Shown one piece after another: positions 1 to 6,710 of a stretch of 64,000 nucleotides of DNA. Origin of the DNA: Candidatus Devosia phytovorans (GTDB lineage Bacteria > Pseudomonadota > Alphaproteobacteria > Rhizobiales > Devosiaceae); the NCBI GenBank assembly GCA_029202405.1, contig CP119312.1, positions 1,121,001-1,185,000 of the forward strand, written 5' to 3'. The translations under genes were made by a program, and so were the position numbers. The notes under the pieces were generated by a model. The model saw only the letters and a list, made by a program, of their open reading frames with translations. It ran no database searches and was not told the origin of the DNA. Within the stretch, counting starts at the first letter, position 1, and each line of letters opens with the position of its first letter.

Positions 1-569
1 CGAAGACGCTCCACCATCTCATCGGTGATCACTACTTCTGCGACTGCCGGCGTCCATTCCTTCCCACCATTGGACCATGTGCCTTCTTGGTCTTGGCTCT
101 TGCCGGTGTCTGGAGAGGGGTGGAGGTCGGCGACAGCTTTCGCGGCGACGGCTGCGTAGTTATCCGCTATCTTGTCTGCCATCGGGAAGGAGTTGAGAAG
201 CGCTGAACAAATTGCTGCCTGAATGTCCGGCACCGCCACCCCGCTATTGGAAGGATGAAGGTAGAGCCCGACACAGCGCCCCATGGTTCCGCGTTCGGCA
301 GACACGTCGATGCCATAGCCACGGCTAAGAAATTCGATGCCGTTCTTGTCGGTCCAAGCCACAGCCTCACCGCCCGCTGCACGTCTATCGCGAAGCACCA
401 AGACGGGGATTTCCCTGTTCGGACCTTTTGAGGTGAGGGATGCGGCTTTCATGAATGCCTGTTGAGCCGTGGCGGCGTGCTTGACTGTGACGCCTTCTGC
501 CATCAGCACGCCGTTGATAAAGCGGTCAAACTCCCAAGGCCTCTCGCTGCTGATTTCAGTGGTTGTCAT
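1..569 (-). CDS. Hypothetical phage protein, C-terminus beyond window
   Basis: An open frame on the minus strand runs from an ATG at 567-569 to base 1 without a stop, giving about 189 residues of an incomplete protein. I do not recognise the family. It begins MTTTEISSERPWEFDRFING, and its later part (residues about 110-160) reads as a soluble alpha/beta protein with no membrane segment or signal peptide. The ATG overlaps the stop of the upstream zinc-ribbon gene by 4 nt (ATGA), which supports both genes and the start. It is the most promoter-distal visible gene of the leftward early operon. Confidence 0.65.
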   Translation of the reverse strand, partial: MTTTEISSERPWEFDRFINGVLMAEGVTVKHAATAQQAFMKAASLTSKGPNREIPVLVLRDRRAAGGEAVAWTDKNGIEFLSRGYGIDVSAERGTMGRCVGLYLHPSNSGVAVPDIQAAICSALLNSFPMADKIADNYAAVAAKAVADLHPSPDTGKSQDQEGTWSNGGKEWTPAVAEVVITDEMVERL

Positions 570-835
570 GGCTTACTCACCATCTTGTCTTCTGCGCTGC
601 CGCCGGCTGCAATGTGCTCGTCGAAAATAGCTTGCGCCGTCTCAGCCGTGAGCGGACCGCCATCGGCGTCGGTGAAGCTATTGGGCGTCACGAGCAGGTC
701 GAGATAGTCGGGCGCACACTCCTCGCAGAGATCGACATCTCCGCCGCGGTGGTAGCGATCGCCGTTATGGATCGGCTTCGAGCATCCTTCGCAGGTGGTA
801 AGTTCTTCATGGTCACTCACTTCAGCATGCTCCAT
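566..835 (-). CDS. Small zinc-ribbon-type phage protein
   Basis: An 89-residue protein with two CxxC knuckles, CEGC near residue 15 and CEEC near residue 37, expected to bind one zinc as a treble-clef or ribbon fold. The rest (FTDADGGPLTAETAQAIFDE) is a short acidic helical tail. Such small zinc proteins are common in phage early operons and often have unknown roles. It overlaps the HNH gene upstream by 19 nt and the next gene by 4 nt. No enzymatic function can be assigned. Confidence 0.7.
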   Translation of the reverse strand: MEHAEVSDHEELTTCEGCSKPIHNGDRYHRGGDVDLCEECAPDYLDLLVTPNSFTDADGGPLTAETAQAIFDEHIAAGGSAEDKMVSKP

Positions 836-1215
836 TTCTCGATCGGCCTAGTCGCCGTCCTTTGTTGATTGCCGGCGCCGAGGCGCTGTGAAGCCAAGGT
901 GGATTTCGGGGATGCGATCCCTTGATGCCGATCAGACATCCTCTTGCCCTTGGCCTGCATAGGCACGTCATAGGAAGAAGTCTTAAAGCGGTGGCAGTCG
1001 ACGCAGCAGGCGACGGCGTTTTCGAGCACGTCGCTGCCTTCGTCCGTCGCCGGGATTGGATAGTGGTCTATCTCGACGCGCTTGCCGTCGAGGGAGGCAT
1101 TGCAGCGCTGGCCGACCGGAAGCCCATAGACAGCACCAACGGCCTCACAGAAGCCGCAAGAGCGTTCCCGAGCCTGCCGTTTGACCTTGGCGGAGAAGTT
1201 ATGCCGGGGCATTGT
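817..1215 (-). CDS. HNH endonuclease
   Basis: A 132-residue HNH nuclease, a metal-dependent DNA nickase or nuclease family. Visible are a CxxC knuckle (SCGFCEAVG), the catalytic-type segment EIDHYPIPATDEG, an Asn in VLENAVACC, and the final CVDCHRFKTSSYD with the third motif histidine. The start at MPRHNFSAKVKR is preferred over the longer TTG-initiated frame (to 1341) because it leaves only a short overlap with the gene upstream. This is one of two HNH genes in the prophage; the other sits next to terminase at 16685. This one lies in the early operon, so a recombination or homing-like role is more likely than packaging, but that is inference. Confidence 0.8.
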   Translation of the reverse strand, partial: TMPRHNFSAKVKRQARERSCGFCEAVGAVYGLPVGQRCNASLDGKRVEIDHYPIPATDEGSDVLENAVACCVDCHRFKTSSYDVPMQAKGKRMSDRHQGIASPKSTLASQRLGAGNQQRTATRPIEKWSMLK

Positions 1216-1504
1216 CCGCCTCCGAAGCCATAAGTAACGGGGCGATCTGATCAGGCCAGATCCACCACACCGGAAAGGCTTGCTCATCCTCGGCGCGCTG
1301 GAAGTCATGGCCAGTGCGAACCCGCCGTCCTTGCTGGTCAAAGCAGAGAGCCGTGAAGTGATAGCCTCGCCAGCCTTTGGCGTCGCCGTGCTCTGTATTT
1401 CGATAGTGGGGATGCTGCGTCAGCCAGGATGAGGCCTTATTCACCCACTGCTGGTGGCTCGTGAAGCACTGACCAGAGACCGGCACGAAATGTCCATTAG
1501 GCAT
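1199..1504 (-). CDS. Conserved phage-type hypothetical protein
   Basis: A 101-residue protein rich in Trp and His: it contains SSWLTQHPHYRNTEHGD and later FPVWWIWPDQIAPLLMASE. No membrane segment is seen. The ATG at 1502-1504 follows the short gene upstream with an 8-nt overlap. I do not recognise the family; the sequence WRGYHFTALCFDQQGRR suggests a compact beta-rich domain. The position in the tightly overlapping leftward operon is the main support for it being real. Confidence 0.6.
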   Translation of the reverse strand: MPNGHFVPVSGQCFTSHQQWVNKASSWLTQHPHYRNTEHGDAKGWRGYHFTALCFDQQGRRVRTGHDFQRAEDEQAFPVWWIWPDQIAPLLMASEADNAPA

Positions 1505-1718
1505 GATCGACCTCTGCGCATCCAAGACCAGTGAGAGTGAAGCGAGGGCCATCGTCGGTATCCTCGATCGAGAGGAATCCGTCCTTCGCCATTCGCTTGA
1601 GCGACTTGTGACCATACCGAGGAATCCGGGCGGTGGTATCGGAGCCAGGGCAGTAGGATCCGCCGGCGGACGATACGAAGGTCAGAAGCTGGCGCTCTTG
1701 GTCGGTGAGCTTCTTCAT
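1497..1718 (-). CDS. Small winged-helix-like hypothetical protein
   Basis: A 73-residue protein starting MKKLTDQERQLLTFVSSAGG. The pattern of an N-terminal helix (QERQLLTFV), a central GHKSLKRMAKDGFLSIED segment and a final hairpin (GPRFTLTGLG) is what a small winged helix looks like, with KSLKRMAKDGFL as the recognition helix. DNA binding is inferred from this pattern only. It overlaps its neighbours at both ends (4 nt upstream, 8 nt downstream). Confidence 0.6.
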   Translation of the reverse strand: MKKLTDQERQLLTFVSSAGGSYCPGSDTTARIPRYGHKSLKRMAKDGFLSIEDTDDGPRFTLTGLGCAEVDHA

Positions 1719-1987
1719 TGCTGTTTCCCCATCCGCTGGCGCCGATCAGCAGGTGACACCAATTCCCCATTGCTGGCGAAGTAAGTCAGCCCGCCGTTCT
1801 CGGGCGCGATCGTGCCGTCCAGGATCAATTCAGATCCCTCAGCCATGAAGCGATCGATCTGCTCGGGACTGGCCGCAAGGCATGATATGATGAAGCCGGC
1901 CGTCTCAACGGCGCCGACGCCGGCCTGCCAGCCAACAGCTGCTGAAACCTCGTTGACTCGGTCCAAGAATTCTTTCGCGGTGGTCAT
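1715..1987 (-). CDS. Hypothetical early phage protein
   Basis: A 90-residue acidic protein beginning MTTAKEFLDRVNEVSAAVGW. It looks all-soluble, with an N-terminal helical half and a C-terminal part LTYFASNGELVSPADR. The start shown overlaps the upstream stop by 4 nt (ATGA) and is preferred to the in-frame longer start at 2008. Family not recognised. Confidence 0.6.
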   Translation of the reverse strand: MTTAKEFLDRVNEVSAAVGWQAGVGAVETAGFIISCLAASPEQIDRFMAEGSELILDGTIAPENGGLTYFASNGELVSPADRRQRMGKQQ

Positions 1988-2262
1988 GCTGCTTTCTCCC
2001 TTTCCCAAGTAGGCTGACGCTGGAGGAGGGCGAAGACTGTTCTTGCTTCGGCTTCCATGCGTCGGGCGTCTTCGAGGTCGTGATCTCCGCAGAGATATCC
2101 GCCTCGGCCCAGCGAGTTACGCCATTGAGCCCAAGCTTCAGCATCGTCCGCAGACATCCGCTTCGAGCCCTGGCACCAGCCGCACTGCATCTGAACGAAC
2201 AGCCAACTCCTCCCACTCCCATGGCATGAAGGGCAGATGATCTTGGTCACTCGATAGGTCAT
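1984..2262 (-). CDS. Zinc-finger (DnaJ-type CxxCxGxG-like) small protein
   Basis: A 92-residue protein with two CxxC pairs: CPSCHGSGRSW near residue 10 and CGWCQGSKRM near residue 27. The CxxCxGxG spacing resembles the zinc repeats of DnaJ and related rubredoxin-like knuckles. The C-terminal half is helical (DDAEAWAQWRN, DLEDARRMEAEAR). It may be a zinc-binding accessory factor of the early operon; no catalytic motif is seen. Four-nt overlaps on both sides. Confidence 0.65.
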   Translation of the reverse strand: MTYRVTKIICPSCHGSGRSWLFVQMQCGWCQGSKRMSADDAEAWAQWRNSLGRGGYLCGDHDLEDARRMEAEARTVFALLQRQPTWEREKAA

Positions 2263-3293
2263 GCTGCTGCTCGATCGAACCGAATGCGTTCTGCATCGGG
2301 CCCGTGAATTTCAAGCTCGTGGGGCACACGGCGTGCCTCCTTTTCAGCCTCGTCACGGGTGTACCGGCCGGCACTTATCGTGTCGGTGGTATAGCCAGAG
2401 TAGTTTGCCCGGTAATAGGCATTGTGGTCGCGAGCGTAGATCATCCACGGCGCGGCATTGCCGAACAGAATGCGCTTCAGCTGATCAGCTCGAACGAAAT
2501 CCATCCTGCGAACGGCGCTGGACAGTTCCGCCTCGAGCTTCAGCCGTCGCTGGCGTTGATTGTGCTTGGCCCGCAGATTGGCAGGGGCATTGCAGAAAAG
2601 CTCATGAGCGCCAAGATTCCGCAGCACATATGGCCCGCACACCACCCACCACATATTGTTCAGGTTGTAGTAGGCAGTCCCGCGGTGGATGCGGCCGTCA
2701 GTGTGAGCGAACCAAACCGTCGATCCATGCTCAATCGACAACCCATCGGCGCTGGTGAAATTCCTTACATAAGGACCGGGCAGCGGGCGGCCGGCGATCT
2801 TATCTCGGTGCCAGCTCTCGTCATATCCGTCGTGGATGAACTTGAGCGCTGTTGATGCGCCACGGCACACCCTGCCAGCATTCAGGTCTTTGACAGTGAC
2901 GTCAGTGCGGCCCCTAAGCCACTCGACAATGCGCCGGTGCTCCAGCAGGACGCGGAGCCTATCCAAGTAGGCCATCCGGCTCAGCTTGCGAAAGTCGTAG
3001 CGCGGTCCATTGCGGTTATCGATCGGCCAGGTGGTCGCCCAAACTTCGACCTTGATAACGCGGCCGGTCAATTCAACCGAGCCGACCAAGTCGCCACGAG
3101 TGACGATCCGGTTGTTTTTGCTCAAGCTAGGGTACCGGCTTTTGATATCGGCATCTACAGACACCTGCCAACCTCTCCGCTTTAACTGGCGGAGAAGGGG
3201 CTGGAAGATCTCGGATCGAAATGTCGGGTCATCGGCACAGTCCTGCCAGATGCCTACGCTGCTGTCGTTGATGTTGACCTTTACCGAGCGCAT
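2259..3293 (-). CDS. Hypothetical protein, largest of the left early operon
   Basis: A 344-residue basic protein of unknown family. It starts MRSVKVNINDSSVGIWQDC and carries several Trp/Tyr-rich stretches (YYNLNNMWWVVCGPYVLRN) and a basic helical region near residues 240-270 (RAKHNQRQRRLKLEAELSSA). The last 60 residues (NYSGYTTDTISAGRYTRDEA) look like a separate small domain. No nuclease, helicase or recombinase motif is evident to me. Its start overlaps the stop of the upstream gene by 1 nt and its end overlaps the downstream gene by 4 nt. Confidence 0.6.
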   Translation of the reverse strand: MRSVKVNINDSSVGIWQDCADDPTFRSEIFQPLLRQLKRRGWQVSVDADIKSRYPSLSKNNRIVTRGDLVGSVELTGRVIKVEVWATTWPIDNRNGPRYDFRKLSRMAYLDRLRVLLEHRRIVEWLRGRTDVTVKDLNAGRVCRGASTALKFIHDGYDESWHRDKIAGRPLPGPYVRNFTSADGLSIEHGSTVWFAHTDGRIHRGTAYYNLNNMWWVVCGPYVLRNLGAHELFCNAPANLRAKHNQRQRRLKLEAELSSAVRRMDFVRADQLKRILFGNAAPWMIYARDHNAYYRANYSGYTTDTISAGRYTRDEAEKEARRVPHELEIHGPDAERIRFDRAAA

Positions 3294-3460
3294 TATGCTG
3301 CTTCCTTCCGAATATCCCGGTCATAAGGCGGTGGCGAAACCTCCACCCATCCATTCCCCATACGGGTGAGGGTGAGACGTTGCGTCATCGCTTCGAAGAA
3401 ACGGCCTTTCGGCAGTTCGAACAGCGGGCGACCGGAGCCGATTTGATGGGTGGTGATCAT
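3293..3460 (-). CDS. Small hypothetical protein
   Basis: A 55-residue protein beginning MITTHQIGSGRPLFELPKGR. The start at 3458-3460 is chosen because it overlaps the stop of the upstream gene by 4 nt, the rule in this operon. It has a basic N-terminal half and ends PPPYDRDIRKEAA. Nothing else can be said about function. Confidence 0.5.
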   Translation of the reverse strand: MITTHQIGSGRPLFELPKGRFFEAMTQRLTLTRMGNGWVEVSPPPYDRDIRKEAA

Positions 3461-3717
3461 GCTGCGGCCTCGATCTGGTAGAGGGCGTGCCAAGGCATCT
3501 CGTGCCCCGAGCTGAATTCTTCTTCGCGGGTCTCATTGAACCACTCGATCGCGTCGGCGCGGCACGCCTCATGCCAGGCAAAATTCTGCCACGAGCCGTC
3601 ATAGACCGATCGCTCCCGCACGTAGGTGGAGCCGGGAAGGATGCGCCAGCAGCACCAGACGCAGACATGCGGTTTCTTGGCGGTGGTGCTAACTTCGGAA
3701 AACAGGTGATAGGTCAT
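3457..3717 (-). CDS. Small cysteine-containing phage protein
   Basis: An 86-residue protein, MTYHLFSEVSTTAKKPHVCV at the N-terminus, with CVWCCWRILPG and later HEACRADAIEWFNE. The paired Cys and later His/Cys could bind one zinc. The pattern (KPHxCxWC, then YxRERSVYDG, then WHxxC) is one I associate with small phage proteins of unknown role. The start is chosen for its 4-nt overlap with the upstream gene's end. Confidence 0.65.
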   Translation of the reverse strand: MTYHLFSEVSTTAKKPHVCVWCCWRILPGSTYVRERSVYDGSWQNFAWHEACRADAIEWFNETREEEFSSGHEMPWHALYQIEAAA

Positions 3718-3911
3718 GGCGTCACCGGCCAGATGGTGATGGTGTCGCCATGCTCGAGTGCTTCGCGCACCAGCCAAACGATATCCTCGTCGGTGGCGAA
3801 TGGCGCATGGGTTCGGGTCAGGTGACCGTCGGTGTCACGACACTCGGCTTGCCAGCCGCTTGCCCGAATTTCCTCCGGGGTAGCGAGATTGATGGGCATG
3901 GGATCTTCCAT
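3714..3911 (-). CDS. Small hypothetical protein
   Basis: A 65-residue acidic protein, MEDPMPINLATPEEIRASGW at the start, ending in DTITIWPVTP. The ATG at 3909-3911 shares its last base with the TGA of the upstream mini-gene (TGATG), which decides this start; the internal MPINLATP start is the alternative. No recognisable domain. Confidence 0.5.
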   Translation of the reverse strand: MEDPMPINLATPEEIRASGWQAECRDTDGHLTRTHAPFATDEDIVWLVREALEHGDTITIWPVTP

Positions 3912-4027
3912 CAGAACCCCCACCATGACGGCATAGGCGTATCGGAGCGAAGCCACGTCGCCAAAGCCAAAACCAGCGCAAACCAAGTGAGGGAGAGGGT
4001 GACTTCAAGGGCGGGGTTCATCATCAT
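3911..4027 (-). CDS. 38-residue single-pass membrane protein
   Basis: A very short gene: MMMNPALEV is followed by one hydrophobic segment, TLSLTWFALVLALATWL, and a short tail. Its ATG overlaps the stop of the upstream gene by 4 nt and its stop is joined to the next ATG as TGATG, so translation is probably coupled. The function is unknown. Confidence 0.5.
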   Translation of the reverse strand: MMMNPALEVTLSLTWFALVLALATWLRSDTPMPSWWGF

Positions 4028-4197
4028 GCTCCGCAGGTCTGAGGTACCAAGCCCGTGTCGAGCATGGTTTGGAGGCGTTCGATTTCGGCATCCATGTCGC
4101 GCAGCTTCTCCGAGCGGCGGAGCTTGAGCTTTTGGATTTGCTCCATGACGAGGTGCCGATAGGCGCGATCCAAGGGCGAGGTGCGGACGCGGCTCAT
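4024..4197 (-). CDS. 57-residue coiled-coil mini-protein
   Basis: Read directly on the minus strand from ATG at 4195-4197 to TGA at 4024-4026. It starts MSRVRTSPLDRAYRHLVMEQ; residues 17-46 are strongly helical with heptad-like spacing (IQKLKLRRSEKLRDMDAEI), so a short coiled coil is likely. Its ATG overlaps the downstream stop of the neighbouring gene by 4 nt on each side, good evidence that this unlisted mini-gene is translated. Confidence 0.55.
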   Translation of the reverse strand: MSRVRTSPLDRAYRHLVMEQIQKLKLRRSEKLRDMDAEIERLQTMLDTGLVPQTCGA

Positions 4198-4445
4198 AGC
4201 TCTTCACCAGCAATAGCGGCGGTGGCCGTCTCGAAGTGGATCGGCTGGACCATGAGCTCGGAGCGGGCAGCCACGTCGCTCGTGCCTCCCCAGAAATACT
4301 CTCCCGAAGCCACGACATAGGCGTCGCACTGCATGAGGCGATTATCAGGCGTGCCGCGCAGCTGGGAATACTCGCTCTTGAAGCAGAGCGACCCATCGAA
4401 CCAGAACAGCCCAGGCGGGCAGTCATCCAAGGAAACGAGGTTCAT
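4194..4445 (-). CDS. Hypothetical phage protein
   Basis: An 83-residue protein starting MNLVSLDDCPPGLFWFDGSL. The ATG at 4443-4445 is preceded by a good Shine-Dalgarno (CTGGAGGGGTGAG), which decides against the slightly longer frame. The pattern of a PPGLF-FDGSLCFKSEY strand pair followed by DAYVVASGEYFWGG suggests a small beta-barrel-like domain. I cannot name the family. Confidence 0.6.
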   Translation of the reverse strand: MNLVSLDDCPPGLFWFDGSLCFKSEYSQLRGTPDNRLMQCDAYVVASGEYFWGGTSDVAARSELMVQPIHFETATAAIAGEEL

Positions 4446-4446
4446 C

Positions 4447-4791
4447 TCACCCCTCCAGATTGTCATGGTTCAAGTCGGTATCGCCTTCGACAGCCACTCG
4501 GGCATTGAAGTCTGCGACGATGGGATGGACTGCCATGGCGTCCATGCGCTGCTGCTTGAGCTCTCCGGCACGCACAGGACCAAGCTCGTCAAAGTCCTTC
4601 TGCCACTGTGCGGCGATGCTCTCATAGGCCTTGCGGCTTTGGCGCTCCCGCTCCTTCTCCTCGGGCGACAGCTTGTCGATGCGAGCCTGCAGCATCTCAT
4701 TGTAAGACATCCGTTCTTTCTTGATGCCTGGCCGATAGGTCTGAGGATCGGCGCCAACGGGCACCCGAGCGAGCTTTGCAGTTCTAGTCAT
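4447..4791 (-). CDS. Hypothetical helical phage protein
   Basis: A 114-residue charged protein, MTRTAKLARVPVGADPQTYR at the N-terminus, then long helices rich in Glu/Arg/Lys (KLSPEEKERERQSRKAYESI). Likely an elongated helical or coiled-coil protein. A longer in-frame start exists upstream; the one given keeps spacing with an apparent short frame (its last codons GAT GAC TAG overlap this ATG). Function unknown. Confidence 0.55.
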   Translation of the reverse strand: MTRTAKLARVPVGADPQTYRPGIKKERMSYNEMLQARIDKLSPEEKERERQSRKAYESIAAQWQKDFDELGPVRAGELKQQRMDAMAVHPIVADFNARVAVEGDTDLNHDNLEG

Positions 4792-4909
4792 CAATGAAAT
4801 CGGCGGGTGCATTATCCGCATCCCTGGCTTCGCAGCTTCGAGCCCGCCGTCCCTTCGTGGAAATGATCTTTCATCGACCAGCACCACAGCGGATGCTGGC
4901 TATGAAGGA

Positions 4910-5164
4910 TCAGCGCTTGGGAGCAGCCTTGTCGAAACCAGGAGTGGCGCCATTGTCGAGCACGACGACCTCGACATCTTCGACCAGTTTCAGACGCTGC
5001 TCGTCATACCAATGGGCTTCCTTGCTGGAGCCATCGGCATTGATCTTGGGCGTCAGAAGAGCCTGATTGCACCCACTGATATATTGGCAAAGCCCGGTGC
5101 AGACGCCGGTGAAGCCGGTGATCCGGTCGCTGTAGGTTGCTCCAAGGGTGACAGCTTTTGACAT
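4910..5164 (-). CDS. Conserved small phage protein, first gene of leftward operon
   Basis: An 84-residue protein starting MSKAVTLGATYSDRITGFTG. The patterns TDRITGFTG, GCNQALLTPK and WYDEQRL belong to a small family I recall from many proteobacterial phages and plasmids; its function is unknown to me. The start follows a GGAG sequence at good distance. It is the first gene after the leftward promoter with its operator (5213-5241), so it should be an immediate-early product. Confidence 0.75.
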   Translation of the reverse strand: MSKAVTLGATYSDRITGFTGVCTGLCQYISGCNQALLTPKINADGSSKEAHWYDEQRLKLVEDVEVVVLDNGATPGFDKAAPKR

Positions 5165-5212
5165 GCTTAACTCCATCGATAGAGGCGATCGCCTCGGTGA
5201 TCTGATGGAATG

Positions 5213-5275
5213 AAGGTAGTGCGGCACTTGTGCCGCGTCAAGCATAAAATGCGGCACTATTGCCGTGTGCGGCAC
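5213..5275 (-). promoter_or_regulatory. Leftward early promoter with repressor operators (OL-like)
   Basis: On the minus strand a -35 TTGACG (5236-5241) and a -10 TACCTT (5213-5218) are 17 nt apart, and the spacer is filled by a perfect palindrome, GCGGCACTTGTGCCGC (5221-5236). A second site with one mismatch (GCGGCACTATTGCCGT) is at 5251-5266 and a half site (GCGGCAC) at 5269-5275. The same motif recurs three times at 7483-7565, so these are probably operators of the S24 repressor encoded at 6707-7480. The repressor assignment is inferred from motif and position. Confidence 0.7.
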
Positions 5276-5360
5276 AAAGGTCGAATGCGACGGAAATTTC
5301 CCTATCGACTCTCGGGTCGTTCTGAGTCGTTAATGGCTGTTAGAACATAAGGAGAACAGA

Positions 5361-5669
5361 ATGCGCGATGTGACGCACTTCGTGGTGGTCTTCCCAACCA
5401 GGCTTATGGCGGCCAGCTATGACGAGAAGAAAGCGATCATGGACGCTCTAAGGCGCGAGTACCCGCACTACGAGTTCGATGCCCTAGAGGCGTTCGAGGG
5501 CGGTATGGCTGATGACGACGACTTCGACATCATCCCCGTCGTCGGCAGCGTCGGGGAGGAAGGGGATAGCGCCGAGGTGATCCTATCCCGGCCACTTGAT
5601 CCGCTGGTTATCCCGGATCTACTGCGCGCCATCAGCCACGCTGAGCAGTTGCCGCAAGCGATGCACTGA
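5361..5669 (+). CDS. Hypothetical acidic protein in immunity region
   Basis: A 102-residue acidic protein, MRDVTHFVVVFPTRLMAASY at the start, preceded by AAGGAGAACAG, a good ribosome site. The middle (EFDALEAFEGGMADDDDFDI) is strongly acidic. It is transcribed rightward from between the operator cluster at 5221-5275 and the ImmA-like gene, with which it converges. Its acidity and position would suit a regulator or an anti-immunity factor, but no family is recognised. Confidence 0.6.
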   Translation: MRDVTHFVVVFPTRLMAASYDEKKAIMDALRREYPHYEFDALEAFEGGMADDDDFDIIPVVGSVGEEGDSAEVILSRPLDPLVIPDLLRAISHAEQLPQAMH

Positions 5670-5717
5670 GGCTTTACTGCGCCTGATTGGCAGTTGGGTA
5701 GTGCTTTCGCTTCGTTG

Positions 5718-6221
5718 TCACTGCGCTATAGGGGCTACAGCTCGCGCTGGCAGGCCCATTCGCACCCTCATAGCTGGCACGGAAACGTCCAGTTCATGCG
5801 CCAGGTCTTCTGGGGAGGTGAAGCCTTGGTCAATCAGCGTATCAATCAAATGCTGGGGCATGAGCAAGTTCGATGCAAACTTGTTGGCCTCCGTTTCCTC
5901 TCGCGGCCCGATCGCTGTGTTGTGGTATCGGCCCGCTCCCGTGCTGCGATATGCTCGATCATCACCAATGCCAGTACCTATTAGGTGCCGATGATGAACG
6001 AAATGGCCAAGTTCATGAGCGAGTGTGAAGCGCCGGCGTTGCGGAGTGTGGTTAGCGTTCAGGTTCGCTTGAAACCCCCCATTGCCCAATGGCACAAGTT
6101 CGCCTGAAACTTCTTTATCAAGCCAAGCCTCATGGACTTTAACGCCTAGCTCGCGGGCGAGGCCGTGAACGTCCACCGGCGCCTGTTCTTGGGCTCGTTG
6201 TATCGCGTGTATCAGCAGCAT
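5718..6221 (-). CDS. ImmA/IrrE-family zinc metallopeptidase
   Basis: A 167-residue protein with the gluzincin motif HELGH in FTLAHELGHFVHH (residues about 65-78) and a downstream EEETEANKFASNLL-like segment supplying the third zinc ligand (REETEANKFASNLLMP). In ICEBs1 and many prophages such proteases cleave the resident repressor or respond to DNA damage. Here it is the last gene of the leftward repressor operon (repressor, 57-residue protein, membrane protein, protease), so the S24 repressor is its most likely partner. It overlaps the membrane-protein gene by 83 nt in a different frame. Confidence 0.85.
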   Translation of the reverse strand: MLLIHAIQRAQEQAPVDVHGLARELGVKVHEAWLDKEVSGELVPLGNGGFQANLNANHTPQRRRFTLAHELGHFVHHRHLIGTGIGDDRAYRSTGAGRYHNTAIGPREETEANKFASNLLMPQHLIDTLIDQGFTSPEDLAHELDVSVPAMRVRMGLPARAVAPIAQ

Positions 6222-6537
6222 CGGCTTTGACCTCCTGGGCCCCGGCGATATCGTTGGCTAGATCGCCGTCAACCGCGTTGTCACGAACGAACGGCACATA
6301 CTCCCGTATTAGTTCCGGCAACATGGATTCTATACGCGAAATTGCCTGCTTTTCCAAGTCAGCCATGAAGGCTTCAAGCTCTGCCTTGACCGCCTCACGC
6401 GCGACCGTTTCCGCGCGGTAGCGAAGAAAGGCAAAGAGAGGAAACACACCCAGTGCAAAAAGCACGGCGATGATCGCCAGAAGAACCGAAACGAAGTCCA
6501 GACGATCGATGGAAAGCTGAGAGACTTCAATCGGCAT
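6139..6537 (-). CDS. Single-pass membrane protein with coiled-coil region
   Basis: A 132-residue protein: residues about 14-38 form one membrane helix (VSVLLAIIAVLFALGVFPLF), followed by a long charged helix (ETVAREAVKAELEAFMADLE). The C-terminus is basic (RSRPRPRARR). It lies between the repressor and the ImmA-like protease and shares 83 nt with the latter, an overlap that suggests coordinated expression. It could anchor the protease or sense stress at the membrane; this is inference from gene order only. Confidence 0.65.
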   Translation of the reverse strand: MPIEVSQLSIDRLDFVSVLLAIIAVLFALGVFPLFAFLRYRAETVAREAVKAELEAFMADLEKQAISRIESMLPELIREYVPFVRDNAVDGDLANDIAGAQEVKADAADTRDTTSPRTGAGGRSRPRPRARR

Positions 6538-6710
6538 CAGCGTTCGCCGTCTTTCCGCTCGACCGCAGCCAGCACTGCATCCGCTTCAGGAAGATAGCTC
6601 TCCCACATAGGCCTACCTTCGAACTTGATGTCTTCTGGATGCCCGTCCAGTCGACACAACGACCGGGCCGCGATCTCCCTACGGTCTTCTAGTTTCTCGG
6701 ACCGCGTCAT
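6537..6710 (-). CDS. 57-residue phage protein with GRPMW motif
   Basis: Read from ATG at 6708-6710 to TGA at 6537-6539. It begins MTRSEKLEDRREIAARSLCR and carries FEGRPMWESYLPEADAV near the C-terminus. The ATG overlaps the repressor stop by 4 nt and the TGA overlaps the next ATG (TGATG), so it is part of the repressor operon. A second protein with the same EGRPMW core is encoded at 48331-48492. I have no function for the family. Confidence 0.65.
   Translation of the reverse strand: MTRSEKLEDRREIAARSLCRLDGHPEDIKFEGRPMWESYLPEADAVLAAVERKDGER

Noticed and set aside
1..5164. Integrase or excisionase in the left arm
   Set aside because: None of the left-arm proteins shows the tyrosine recombinase R...HxxR...Y or serine recombinase motifs, so the integrase is presumed left of the window.
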